Shown here: one piece after another, positions 33,340 to 43,883 of the stretch
How the letters are laid out: the number at the start of each line of letters is the position of its first letter
Position numbering within the stretch: position 1 is the stretch's first letter
DNA from: Sulfurovum xiamenensis
GTDB lineage: Bacteria > Campylobacterota > Campylobacteria > Campylobacterales > Sulfurovaceae
Direction of reading: 5' to 3'
DNA length: 64,000 nucleotides
Assembly (NCBI RefSeq): GCF_030347995.1
Contig: NZ_JAQIBC010000002.1
Span: forward strand, 310,001-374,000
Notes under the pieces: model-generated
The model's database searches: none
What the model was told of the DNA's origin: nothing
The model's input: only the letters and a program-made list of their open reading frames with translations
Program-made: the position numbers and the translations under genes

Positions 33340-33777
33340 ATGAACATTGTAGAAGAAATTAAAGAATCTTGGGGCTGGATAGGCATCAACCCTGTAGAGG
33401 TCATTGGAGAGAATGACTTTGGCAACCTGATGATTAAAGATACTGATGGTAAATTTTGGCGCTTATGCCCAGAAGATGTTTATTGTGAGATTGTGGCACA
33501 GAACCAAGAAGAACTTGATACTTTATCTAAAGATCAAGAGTTTTTAGAAGATTGGTATATGAGGGCATTGGTAGATGTAGCACAAGACAAGTTGGGACCG
33601 TTAGAAGAAGGTAAAAAATATTATTTGGTTATTCCTGGGGCACTCGGTGGTGAATATGGAATTGATAATATAAAAACTGCTCCTCTTGTGGAGATTATTA
33701 GATATTCTGGAGATGTTGGAAAACAGATTAAAGATCTTCCCGATGGTGCTCAAGTTAAATTAAAAGTAATAGATTAA
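33340..33777 (+). CDS. DUF1851/Tdi1-C-like immunity-type protein
   Basis: A 145 aa soluble protein. The segment GNLMIKDTDGKFWRLCPEDVYCEIVAQNQEEL, continuing to LVIPGALGGEYGIDNIKTAPLVEIIRYSGDVGKQI, fits the DUF1851 domain, known as the C-terminal domain of the type VI secretion immunity protein Tdi1. No cognate toxin lies next to it. It is followed 12 bases later by an SMI1/KNR4-like gene in the same block. Confidence 0.68.
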   Translation: MNIVEEIKESWGWIGINPVEVIGENDFGNLMIKDTDGKFWRLCPEDVYCEIVAQNQEELDTLSKDQEFLEDWYMRALVDVAQDKLGPLEEGKKYYLVIPGALGGEYGIDNIKTAPLVEIIRYSGDVGKQIKDLPDGAQVKLKVID

Positions 33778-33789
33778 TGGAGAATAAAA

Positions 33790-34473
33790 TTGTTAAACAT
33801 CTTTAGCAGCTTTAAAAGAAAAACCATCCCCGTTGTTAATTGGACTTTTTTTTCAACATTAAAAGAAGGGAAAGAGCTATATAATGCTAAAACTTGGACT
33901 GGTTGGGATGAACAAAAATGGATACCGATTGCTTCAAATGATTTAGGTGATGCAATAATCATAAACAATGACTTTATTTATGAAGTACAGCATGATACTG
34001 GAGAGACTAAACCTTCACTAATTACTAAAGAGGTTGATAAATTAATTGTTCTTTTTAAAGATCTCATAAAATTCAAAGGATATTCAGAAGAGGATTCTAT
34101 TGAAATTCTTACAAATAAGAAGCAATTGCTAAAAGACTTAAAAAAGCAAGCACCTCGATCACTTAAATATGAGTTTCAAATGGAGATTGAAGATATTCAA
34201 GATGCTATAAGTGAAAAACGCTGGTTTAAAACTAAAGCTGGACAATATCAGAGAGAACACCAAGAGTATTTAAAGTTGGTTTATCCTGAGCTACATGACA
34301 ATGGAAGATTTGCTGATGTAATGATTATGAGACATTTAAAAAGAAAAGTATTCATCGTAGGTGGTTGGCTAAAAGATGATGAATATGTCGATGACGTTAA
34401 AAAAATCGTTGACAAATACCCATCTCCATATCCAATAGAATATGGAGAGTTTAAACCTTATGATGAGGATTAG
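33790..34473 (+). CDS. SMI1/KNR4 (SUKH)-like protein
   Basis: A 227 aa soluble protein starting at TTG 33790, with GGAG seven bases upstream. The stretch WDEQKWIPIASNDLGDAIIINNDFIYEVQHDTGE resembles the core of the SUKH immunity superfamily; the rest (charged helices, then YPSPYPIEYGEFKPYDED-like ending) is unassigned. Together with the preceding DUF1851 gene it suggests an orphan immunity pair carried as cargo. Confidence 0.62.
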   Translation: MLNIFSSFKRKTIPVVNWTFFSTLKEGKELYNAKTWTGWDEQKWIPIASNDLGDAIIINNDFIYEVQHDTGETKPSLITKEVDKLIVLFKDLIKFKGYSEEDSIEILTNKKQLLKDLKKQAPRSLKYEFQMEIEDIQDAISEKRWFKTKAGQYQREHQEYLKLVYPELHDNGRFADVMIMRHLKRKVFIVGGWLKDDEYVDDVKKIVDKYPSPYPIEYGEFKPYDED

Positions 34474-34496
34474 AGTATCTAAAAATTATAATCTTA

Positions 34497-35063
34497 CTAT
34501 CTAACAAGTGAAGACATAACCATCTCATCTGTTGGTTTGACATAGTTTAGTGTTGTCTTAAAAGAGCTGTGTCCAACAAACTTTGCCATGATCTGAACAT
34601 TAATGCCCTTAGATGCCATTTCAGTCAATAATCCTTGCCTAAAGCTATGAGATGTATAGTTTGGTCCCAAAGTGTCTTTTATGAACTTATTAACTATAGT
34701 AATATAGCTTAAAGGATGCATTGAACTTTTTGGATGACCTGCACGTTGTATTAAGTTGCATTCTCCATCGTCTTCAAATTCAAGATTTATCAAATCATGT
34801 TTGAAGCGAGGAGATAAGTATAGTTTCCTTTGGGAATTTGTCTTTTGTGTAAACAGAAACAATTCACCTTTTTCGAGTAATTTTTTTACATCTTTAATTT
34901 TAAGTGTTTGAAGCTCATTTAATCTGGCACCTGTGTAATACAAAAAGACAAATGTTCTAAGCAAATTCTTTTTTGTATTTCGTCTTAGATCCTCTCTACC
35001 TCTAGTGTAAATCATTAGTTTTTTAAACTCTTTTGAGCTTATGCTTTCTTTTATAGTTTTCAT
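34497..35063 (-). CDS. Catalytic-domain-only tyrosine recombinase
   Basis: A 188 aa integrase-superfamily recombinase with all catalytic residues: Arg47 in TGARLNEL, His139-x-x-Arg142 in SHSFRQG, His165 in GHSSFKTT and Tyr174 in LNYVKP, plus a basic beta-hairpin (QRKLYLS). The N-terminal core-binding domain of normal integrases is missing, giving a length close to FimB/FimE invertases. ATG 35063 is preferred because GGAGG lies seven bases upstream, inside repeat R4. It is transcribed towards the immunity-like genes and is the only recombinase seen among the R repeats. Confidence 0.88.
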   Translation of the reverse strand: MKTIKESISSKEFKKLMIYTRGREDLRRNTKKNLLRTFVFLYYTGARLNELQTLKIKDVKKLLEKGELFLFTQKTNSQRKLYLSPRFKHDLINLEFEDDGECNLIQRAGHPKSSMHPLSYITIVNKFIKDTLGPNYTSHSFRQGLLTEMASKGINVQIMAKFVGHSSFKTTLNYVKPTDEMVMSSLVR

Positions 35064-35066
35064 TAT

Positions 35067-35100
35067 AAAACCTCCTATATAGAACATTTTATAAGGTTTT
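35067..35100 (+). repeat. R4 repeat copy overlapping the recombinase leader
   Basis: Left arm AAAACCTCCTAT (degenerate), shortened core ATAGAACATT, right arm TTATAAGGTTTT; 34 bp. The CCTCC of the left arm is, on the minus strand, the GGAGG ribosome binding site of the recombinase gene, whose ATG lies three bases away. Confidence 0.75.
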
Positions 35101-35146
35101 CTATCGAAGGGTATGATTTCATGGCTCGCAAACGCCGCTATAGCGA

Positions 35147-35181
35147 AAAACGTTATAAAATATGTTAGATTATAAGGTTAT
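35147..35181 (-). repeat. R5 repeat copy, opposite orientation
   Basis: Read on the minus strand: left arm ATAACCTTATAA, core TCTAACATATT (identical to the R3 core), right arm TTATAACGTTTT. It lies 46 bases from R4, head to head. Confidence 0.8.
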
Positions 35182-35321
35182 TGACTATTTTCTTTGAGAG
35201 TAAGTTTGATAATGATCTTTATTGATATTTTTTACTTGATTTGTGTAGAGGCATTACTTTATCATTTGTATATAGTATTTACGATATGATTTCATAAATA
35301 TTTAAAAAATTGAGGGCAAAA
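35182..35321. other. Intergenic stretch after R5
   Basis: An AT-rich stretch of 140 bases with no gene or strong hairpin seen. It may carry the promoter for the following short frame and metE. Confidence 0.4.
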
Positions 35322-35663
35322 GTGAAGTCACCTAAAGGGTTTGGGAAACGCTATTTTACACTAGCATCCATCTTGGCACATACTGTTCAGCGTAAAATTG
35401 AAAGTCAAACCATCAAGATCGACCATCTTTTAGTCAATATGACTCCAAAAGAAGCAACGGAAGCGGATGAAAATGATCCTCCAACCGAGCTCTTAAACTT
35501 ATTCCTTATTACAAATGCAAAGTCTTGCCATTGTAACTGCTTTTATAAGTTAAGAACCAGAATCATTTTAAAGATCAATCATTATATTCCGCGATGTCCC
35601 TACTATACGACCTGGTTCGCATTTAGAAGGACCGGAGTACATCCTCCTTACATTACTTTTTAA
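35322..35663 (+). CDS. Uncertain 113 aa hypothetical protein
   Basis: A frame starting at GTG 35322 with GAGGG five bases upstream. The first ~65 residues (KSPKGFGKRYFTLASILAHT, then KIDHLLVNMTPKEATEADEN) have ordinary protein composition, but the C-terminal part is rich in Cys, Arg and Tyr and does not look like a folded domain. It may be a truncated or frameshifted remnant, or an ORF read through the metE leader. No family recognised. Confidence 0.35.
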   Translation: MKSPKGFGKRYFTLASILAHTVQRKIESQTIKIDHLLVNMTPKEATEADENDPPTELLNLFLITNAKSCHCNCFYKLRTRIILKINHYIPRCPYYTTWFAFRRTGVHPPYITF

Positions 35664-35717
35664 TTTCCAATACATCTAATATCAATACACAATAACACAT
35701 AACCAAAGGATAGAGTA

Positions 35718-37997
35718 ATGTCAAAAAAAAGCTATATTACAGGTTTTCCAAGAATTGGAGAACAAAGAGAATTAAAAAGAATACTTGAGAGTTTTTGGGC
35801 ACAGAAATGTTCATTCAATGAAGTTGAAAATGTCGCAAAGGAACTAAAAAAAAGACACTGGAATTATCAAAAAGAGGCGGGTATAAAGTATATCAGTTCG
35901 AATGATTTCAGTTACTATGACACAATGTTGGATACGGCGATTATGCTGAGTGCCATGCCAAAAAGGTTCAGCGATCTAGCGAACGAAACGCAGTATTTCT
36001 CTATGGCTAGAGGGAATAAAGAGAGTGTGGCCATGGAAATGACCAAATGGTTTAATACCAATTATCACTACATCGTGCCAGAACTCAGCCTTGAAGATGA
36101 GTACCGACTTAACAGCGAGAAGATAATCAATGAATATAAAGAGGCAAAGGCACAAGGTATTAAGACCAAGATTAACCTTATCGGACCGATCACATTCCTG
36201 GGGCTCTCAAAAAGGGTAGACAGGGGAGATACGTATATGCTGCACTCAAAAGTGTTACCGATCTATGAATCATTGCTCAAAGAGATCGCTACACTTGATG
36301 ATGAGATTACCGTACAGATAGATGAACCTATCTTTGTAAAGGATAATGACCCAAAAGTTTTAAGCCTGATCAAACCTACCTATGACGCGCTTTCGACTAT
36401 CTCTGAGTCGATTAAAATCATTGTGACTACTTACTTTGAACACTCAAATGAAGCAACTAGAATTTTGGTCAATACACCGATCTGGGGGCTTGGACTGGAC
36501 TTTTTGTATGGAGAGAAAAACAAGGAGTCTTTAGCGCGTATTGCCAACAGTGATAAAAAATTGATTGCAGGCGTAGTAGATGGTAGAAACATCTGGAAAA
36601 ATGATATAAAGCGTACGCTAGAGCTTTTGGAGGACATTGCAAAAGTTGTACCAAAAGAACAACTGTTTGTTTCATCTTCTTGTTCTCTTTTGCATACGCC
36701 ATTTACACTGAAGTATGAAGAAAAAATGGATAGAGAGATTAAGAACTGGTTGAGCTATGCCGTTGAAAAACTGGATGAAGTTTCTTTGATATCCAAACTA
36801 TTTTTTGAGGGGGAAGAGAGTCTGAACAACCATGAAAAGGTAGTTCTGGAAAACAATACTCAAGCCAATAAACACAGAAAAACCTCTACTGTTATACATG
36901 ACAAAAATGTACAAAACAAAGTAGCCAACTTTAATAAATTTACCAGAGACGGTCAGTATGAAGAAAGGATCAAAATTCAAAAAGAAATTTTAGGCTATAG
37001 AGAACTGGCAACAACAACGATAGGTTCATTCCCTCAAACACCTGAAGTGAGAAAGGCCAGACAAGCGTTTAAGAACGGGCTCATTTCAAAAGAAGACTAT
37101 GAACAGCAGATGAAAGCCTATATTGATGACTGTGTGGCATTTCAGGAAGCGTGTGGTCTTGATATATTAGTCCATGGAGAGCCTGAAAGAAATGATATGG
37201 TTGAATATTTTGGCGAGCAGCTCCAAGGATATGGATTTAGCCAAAATGGCTGGGTACAAAGCTATGGGAGCAGATGTGTAAAGCCACCATTTATCTACGG
37301 AGATATCAGCAGACCAAAACCCATGACTGTGGAATGGATGAAATATGCCCAAAGTAAAACAGAAAAAATCATGAAAGGAATGTTAACCGGTCCCGTTACC
37401 ATACTCAACTGGTCTTTTGTAAGGGATGATAAACCAAGAGATGAAGTTTCCAAGCAAATCGCTGTGGCCTTAAGTGATGAGATAGATGACCTGCAAAATG
37501 CAGGCATTCAAATCATACAAGTTGATGAAGCGGCATTTAAAGAGGGATACCCGTTAAGAGAAGCGGATATAAAGACGTATGAAGCGTGGGCAGTCAGAGA
37601 CTTCAAAATTGCCGTAAGCACTGCAAAAGAAGAAACACAGATACATACACATATGTGTTATAGTGAATTCAATGATATCATCAAAACCATTGAAGCGATG
37701 GATGCTGATGTCATTTCGATAGAGACAGCCAGAAGCGGCAATGAACTGCTTAAAATCTTTAAACAAGTCGGCTACAAGCAAGAAGTTGGACCAGGTGTAT
37801 ATGATATCCACTCTCCAAGAGTACCTAGTGTTGAAGAAATCGTACAACAGATCAAACTACTACTTGAAGTTCTTCCAAAAGAGCAGCTTTGGATCAATCC
37901 AGACTGTGGACTAAAAACACGAAAGTGGGAAGAAGTAAAACCTAGCCTAAGTAATATGGTTAAAGCGGTTCAAATCGTTAGAAGCGAATTAGTGTGA
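35718..37997 (+). CDS. metE: Cobalamin-independent methionine synthase
   Basis: A 759 aa cytoplasmic zinc enzyme that methylates homocysteine using 5-methyltetrahydropteroyl-triglutamate. Both homologous barrels are present; the C-terminal catalytic barrel shows LATTTIGSFPQT, DILVHGEPERNDMVEYF, the zinc ligands in HTHMCYSEF and NPDCGLKTRKW, and ISIETARSG. AAAGGATAGAG precedes ATG 35718. It sits between R5 and R6 in the same orientation relative to each other, so a core metabolic gene may be carried as a block. Confidence 0.96.
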   Translation: MSKKSYITGFPRIGEQRELKRILESFWAQKCSFNEVENVAKELKKRHWNYQKEAGIKYISSNDFSYYDTMLDTAIMLSAMPKRFSDLANETQYFSMARGNKESVAMEMTKWFNTNYHYIVPELSLEDEYRLNSEKIINEYKEAKAQGIKTKINLIGPITFLGLSKRVDRGDTYMLHSKVLPIYESLLKEIATLDDEITVQIDEPIFVKDNDPKVLSLIKPTYDALSTISESIKIIVTTYFEHSNEATRILVNTPIWGLGLDFLYGEKNKESLARIANSDKKLIAGVVDGRNIWKNDIKRTLELLEDIAKVVPKEQLFVSSSCSLLHTPFTLKYEEKMDREIKNWLSYAVEKLDEVSLISKLFFEGEESLNNHEKVVLENNTQANKHRKTSTVIHDKNVQNKVANFNKFTRDGQYEERIKIQKEILGYRELATTTIGSFPQTPEVRKARQAFKNGLISKEDYEQQMKAYIDDCVAFQEACGLDILVHGEPERNDMVEYFGEQLQGYGFSQNGWVQSYGSRCVKPPFIYGDISRPKPMTVEWMKYAQSKTEKIMKGMLTGPVTILNWSFVRDDKPRDEVSKQIAVALSDEIDDLQNAGIQIIQVDEAAFKEGYPLREADIKTYEAWAVRDFKIAVSTAKEETQIHTHMCYSEFNDIIKTIEAMDADVISIETARSGNELLKIFKQVGYKQEVGPGVYDIHSPRVPSVEEIVQQIKLLLEVLPKEQLWINPDCGLKTRKWEEVKPSLSNMVKAVQIVRSELV

Positions 37998-38005
37998 TAA
38001 ATATA

Positions 38006-38028
38006 GGACAAGACAATATGTCTTGTTC
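38006..38028 (+). terminator. Hairpin after metE
   Basis: GGACAAGACA and TGTCTTGTTC pair over ten positions around a three-base loop, eight bases after the metE stop. There is no T run, so it is an mRNA-stabilising hairpin or weak terminator. Confidence 0.5.
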
Positions 38029-38030
38029 TC

Positions 38031-38065
38031 AAAACCTTATAAAATATATAACTTTATGAGGTTCT
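38031..38065 (-). repeat. R6 repeat copy, opposite orientation
   Basis: Read on the minus strand: left arm AGAACCTCATAA, core AGTTATATATT (identical to the R2 core), right arm TTATAAGGTTTT. It directly follows the metE hairpin. Confidence 0.82.
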
Positions 38066-38115
38066 GGTGCAACAAAAAAAATTAGTTTAAAAATTGGTGT
38101 TTTGATCGAAGAAAT

Positions 38116-38160
38116 AAAAAAAGGCATATCCCAAACTTAGGATACGCCTTGCTTTTTTTA
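38116..38160. terminator. Bidirectional intrinsic terminator
   Basis: AAGGCATATCC and GGATACGCCTT form a stem with one mismatch around a seven-base loop, flanked by an A run on the left and GCTTTTTTT on the right, so it can stop transcription from metE and from the small gene on the other strand. Confidence 0.75.
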
Positions 38161-38184
38161 TCCAAAATATATTAATATAATGAA

Positions 38185-38328
38185 CTAGAGACCACCAAGA
38201 AATGCATCCCAGTGTCCAGAATTATCTGGTATTCCTGAGCCAGCTTGATCTACTGGTGCAGGATGATGTGCCATAGCGCTTGAAGCTAAACCGATTGTTA
38301 GAAGTAAGATTGCTGTTAATTTTTTCAT
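38185..38328 (-). CDS. 47 aa secreted small protein
   Basis: A short gene on the minus strand: AAAGGATTTATA precedes ATG 38328, and the product has a clean signal peptide (KKLTAILLLTIGLASSAMA) with cleavage before HHPAPVDQ. The mature part is only ~27 residues, beginning with two His and ending SGHWDAFLGGL. It is followed by a good terminator. No family is recognised; the His pair may bind metal. It is the sole gene of the R6-R7 block. Confidence 0.7.
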   Translation of the reverse strand: MKKLTAILLLTIGLASSAMAHHPAPVDQAGSGIPDNSGHWDAFLGGL

Positions 38329-38437
38329 TATAAATCCTTTTAATTTTTTTGTAATGCTTATCTGATATTCAAATCAGAAACGCTTTATCCAAATTCAGAT
38401 GAAGTATAAAATAGAAGTGTGAAACTAGTGTGAAGAG

Positions 38438-38472
38438 AAAACCTTATAAAATATATAATTCTATAAGGTTTG
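38438..38472 (-). repeat. R7 repeat copy, opposite orientation
   Basis: Read on the minus strand: left arm CAAACCTTATAG, core AATTATATATT, right arm TTATAAGGTTTT. It lies 25 bases after the mechanosensitive channel stop. Confidence 0.82.
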
Positions 38473-38497
38473 ATTTTTTAAATGATCAAGATAGTAT

Positions 38498-39331
38498 CTA
38501 AGCGTTTGCCACATGTGTGTGAATATCCATTTGCGGGTAAGGGATAGAGATACCTTTTTCATCAAATGTAAGTTTTACCTTTTCAATGGTATCAAAATGT
38601 ACACCCCAGTAATCTGCAGCTTTGACCCATATACGTACCGTAAAGTTCACAGAACTGTCTCCAAGCTCACCTACACCTATAAAACTTGCGCGATCCTTCA
38701 ATATACGTGTGTCCGCATCAATGATCTCTTGTAGGGTTGCCTTTGCCAGTTTTAGATCATCATCATAACCTATACCAAATACAAAATCAACACGGCGTTC
38801 TTCTTTTTTGGAAAAATTCGTGATATTCCCTGAAGCAACCGCACTGTTTGGAATTAAAATGACCTTATTGTCCGGTGTTAAAAGTGTTGTATTGAATAGT
38901 GTGATAGCCTCCACTGTGCCGCTCTCCCCTGCTACGGTAACGAAGTTCCCTACTTCAAAAGGACGGAACAGTATCAAGATCACACCCGCACCGATATTTC
39001 CAAATGTACCCTGAAGTGCCAAACCTATAGCCAAACCGGCCGCACCCAATATCGCTATGAACGAGGTGGTATCGACACCTAGATTATTGATCGCGGCTAA
39101 GACCACTACAATCAGCAGAAGTATATCGATGACACTTGCTATAAATGCACTGAGCGTCGTATCGATCTCTCCGCGCTCCATAAGTTTTTTAATGAAAGCA
39201 GAGATTTTATGTGCCACCCATTTACCAATGACAAAAATGGCGATAGCACCGATCACCTTTATGCCATATTCAGTACCGTACTGTATTGCCATATCTACAT
39301 ATTTATTGACTTCTGTGTTTGTTACTTCCAT
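38498..39331 (-). CDS. MscS-type small-conductance mechanosensitive channel
   Basis: A 277 aa inner-membrane channel that releases solutes on hypo-osmotic shock. Three N-terminal helices are followed by the pore-lining helix with Gly/Ala packing (LGAAGLAIGLALQGTFGNIGAG) and the beta domain beginning LFRPFEVGNFVTVAGESGTVEAI, ending with the MscS C-terminal alpha/beta domain. Length matches MscS of E. coli. GGGAG precedes ATG 39331. Confidence 0.93.
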   Translation of the reverse strand: MEVTNTEVNKYVDMAIQYGTEYGIKVIGAIAIFVIGKWVAHKISAFIKKLMERGEIDTTLSAFIASVIDILLLIVVVLAAINNLGVDTTSFIAILGAAGLAIGLALQGTFGNIGAGVILILFRPFEVGNFVTVAGESGTVEAITLFNTTLLTPDNKVILIPNSAVASGNITNFSKKEERRVDFVFGIGYDDDLKLAKATLQEIIDADTRILKDRASFIGVGELGDSSVNFTVRIWVKAADYWGVHFDTIEKVKLTFDEKGISIPYPQMDIHTHVANA

Positions 39332-39441
39332 TGTCTCCCTTTATTTCCTAAGTTTTTATGTATAAACATTGGTCATACATTGAACCAACATCAGTATAGT
39401 ATTATATTTTCATAATATTAATATTATGAAACAGTTCGGAA

Positions 39442-40722
39442 TCATATGATTCCTCCAGATTTGGCACCCCATGTGGTTCGCCATCTAGTCTTTACCAAAC
39501 TTAGTCCTGCCATAGCGATCAAGGCATTTGCAGCTATAAACAGGAACCCTATAGTATAATCCCCAAACATCATTGTAGATGCTCCGAGTACTACTAAAAT
39601 TCCTACCCCTCCAAGTGCACCGGCTGCTCCAATGAGACCGGTCATAATACCTATATCTTTGGAAAACCTCTGTGGTACAAGTTGAAACAGAGCACCATTT
39701 GCCATACCAAGGTTTGCCATAATAAGGAACATAACAAAAATCGCAAACCAAAATGACAATCCTATAAAGGCATTGATAAAGATAAGCAATGTAACACTTG
39801 AAAAATAAATATAAAGTGACTTGATCCCTCCCACTCTATCGGCGACAGCTCCGCCTACAGGTCTAAGCAGCGCACCAGCCATGATGCAAAATGCTGCAAA
39901 ATAACCCGCAACCACATGGATGTTCTCTTCTCCCAATATTTCTGATCCAAACAGTGCCATCTCATTAGAATACATCGCCATCAGATAGACCTTCATATAC
40001 ATGGCAAATCCTACAAAAGCGCCAAAACTCACAGCATAAAAGAGGTTGAACCACCATGTATCCCTATCTTTTAAGAGCCTTATATAATCAGAGAGATTTT
40101 TGGGTCTTGGGACATACACTTCTTTGGGCGCATCTTTTGCCATTAAAACATACATGACAAAAATGAGCAGAGACAAAATTGCAACTACAAAAAATACCGA
40201 TTTCCATCCCCAGATCTCAGCGATCTTAGGTGCAAAAAGAAAACCAAGTACCACACCTATATTTCCTATACCCGCGATACCAAGTACAACCCCTTGTAAT
40301 CTTGGTGGATACCATTGCCCTGCCTGGGGTAAAGCCACCGCAAAGGATGCCCCTGCAAAACCAAGTCCGACACCTACGAACAACAACTCTTCATAAGAGA
40401 TATGCTCACCAAATGATGTCACATAAAACAGGGTTAATATGACAATAACCTGTGCTCCCAAAGCACTCTTTTTAGCACCGATTTTACCGACTAAAAAACC
40501 GAGTACGACACGCAATAGTGACCCTACCAGTATGGGCACCGAAAGAAGTGTTGCTGTCTCGGAAGATGTCATTAAAAATCCATAATTGGCCAAGCTGTCC
40601 GTGATCTCTGTAGCAAGTGGTGCAAGTATCGTCCAGACCATAAAACTAAAATCAAAATACAAAAATGCTGCAAACAAAGTAGAGGGGCTCCCCTGCCCTT
40701 TCAGACGATTTATACCTATCAT
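39442..40722 (-). CDS. narK: NarK-type nitrate/nitrite MFS transporter
   Basis: A 426 aa major facilitator protein with twelve helices. The nitrate signatures of the NNP family are recognisable: GLGFAGASFAVALPQAGQWYPPRLQGVVLGIAGIGNIG and MANLGMANGALFQLVPQRF, plus ALLRPVGGAVADRVGG. It imports nitrate or exchanges it for nitrite for respiration. ATG 40722 has AGGAG upstream; the frame extends to 40767 without support. Transcribed alone, divergent from the rhodanese gene. Confidence 0.9.
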   Translation of the reverse strand: MIGINRLKGQGSPSTLFAAFLYFDFSFMVWTILAPLATEITDSLANYGFLMTSSETATLLSVPILVGSLLRVVLGFLVGKIGAKKSALGAQVIVILTLFYVTSFGEHISYEELLFVGVGLGFAGASFAVALPQAGQWYPPRLQGVVLGIAGIGNIGVVLGFLFAPKIAEIWGWKSVFFVVAILSLLIFVMYVLMAKDAPKEVYVPRPKNLSDYIRLLKDRDTWWFNLFYAVSFGAFVGFAMYMKVYLMAMYSNEMALFGSEILGEENIHVVAGYFAAFCIMAGALLRPVGGAVADRVGGIKSLYIYFSSVTLLIFINAFIGLSFWFAIFVMFLIMANLGMANGALFQLVPQRFSKDIGIMTGLIGAAGALGGVGILVVLGASTMMFGDYTIGFLFIAANALIAMAGLSLVKTRWRTTWGAKSGGII

Positions 40723-40883
40723 TTTTACTCCTTCAGGACAAGATAAATAGTATAGTAAAGTATACATGAAAATGATACGAAGATCAGTTCTATAGTGATT
40801 AAATATTATACATACTTATGTTTATACAACATACACATATTGGATATACTTGACTATGAAGATGTTTAGAGAAAAGGAGTTAT

Positions 40884-41312
40884 ATGCGAATCACACGACT
40901 TATCATTTTTTTCATTTCTACAATGATACTTTACTGGATCGCAATGGCAGGCTTATTTATCTCTTTTGCATACTCTAAAGGCTGGATATTCGCAGACTTT
41001 GAGTTTATCAATGCCAAACAGGCTATCGTACGTTTAGCCGATGATAGCAACATTACACTGCTTGATGTAAGAACGGTCAAAGAGTATGAAGAAAAACACT
41101 TAAAGAATGCTATAAACATACCGGTTCAACAACTTGATAGTAGTCTTATCAGGCTGGAAAAAGTGAGATCCAAACCTATTATGGTCTATTGCCGGTCAGG
41201 GAGTAGAAGCATTAAAGCATCACGTATTTTAGAAAAAAACGGATTTACCCCACTGAATGTTGAGGGGGGTATCATAGAGTTGATACGTAATGATGCAGAG
41301 ATCGTAAGGTGA
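40884..41312 (+). CDS. Membrane-anchored rhodanese-like protein
   Basis: A 142 aa protein with an N-terminal membrane anchor (LIIFFISTMILYWIAMAGLFISFAY) and one rhodanese domain: LLDVRTVKEYEEKHLKNAINIP and the active-site loop YCRSGSRS with the persulfide-forming Cys. It probably faces the periplasm and moves sulfane sulfur. AAAGGAG precedes ATG 40884. No sulfur-oxidation genes are adjacent. Confidence 0.88.
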   Translation: MRITRLIIFFISTMILYWIAMAGLFISFAYSKGWIFADFEFINAKQAIVRLADDSNITLLDVRTVKEYEEKHLKNAINIPVQQLDSSLIRLEKVRSKPIMVYCRSGSRSIKASRILEKNGFTPLNVEGGIIELIRNDAEIVR

Positions 41313-41378
41313 CCTGTATGGGATGAAGCATACTCCAAGTCCCGCCATACACAAGTAAAACAGTACTTCTGTTCAATC

Positions 41379-41561
41379 CTACTTTTGATCATCCTCTACA
41401 TCATATATACTGAAGATCGCTTCATAGCCCATAAGTTGCAGTTTTTTATCGAGAGTTTTTGCATCAAAACCGTTCATTTTTACAAATGATAATAATTTCA
41501 CCTGTTGTTCTCTACTCAACCCTGCCAGCTCCAACTCAAACTCAATCTCTTCTAAAGTCAT
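41379..41561 (-). CDS. 60 aa acidic hypothetical protein
   Basis: A small soluble protein (MTLEEIEFELELAGLSREQ, then KLLSFVKMNGFDAKTLDKKL) that is predicted helical and acidic with an ordinary composition for a real protein. GGAT lies six bases before ATG 41561. No family recognised; it lies between the rhodanese gene and katG, converging with the former. Confidence 0.55.
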   Translation of the reverse strand: MTLEEIEFELELAGLSREQQVKLLSFVKMNGFDAKTLDKKLQLMGYEAIFSIYDVEDDQK

Positions 41562-41687
41562 TCTATATCCTTATAAAACCTGTCACAAGTACCCATGGCA
41601 TTTTCACAGATCTCAGTATTTTTAAGGATTGTACCATGCAATACTTAGAGTTGAAATATCCTGATAACTCCATCCTTTATATCACAA

Positions 41688-43883
<2,196 letters not shown>

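Noticed and set aside
30738-35181. R repeats as integron attC sites
   Set aside because: No R'/R'' boxes, no extrahelical bases or variable terminal structure, cargo on both strands with own promoters, and the recombinase lacks the N-terminal domain of integron integrases.
35310-35321. TTG 35310 start for the short frame before metE
   Set aside because: No ribosome binding site; GTG 35322 has GAGGG at normal distance.
41569-41580. Further R copy near 41.57 kb (CCTTATAAAACC)
   Set aside because: Only one half-arm-like match; no core and no opposite arm.
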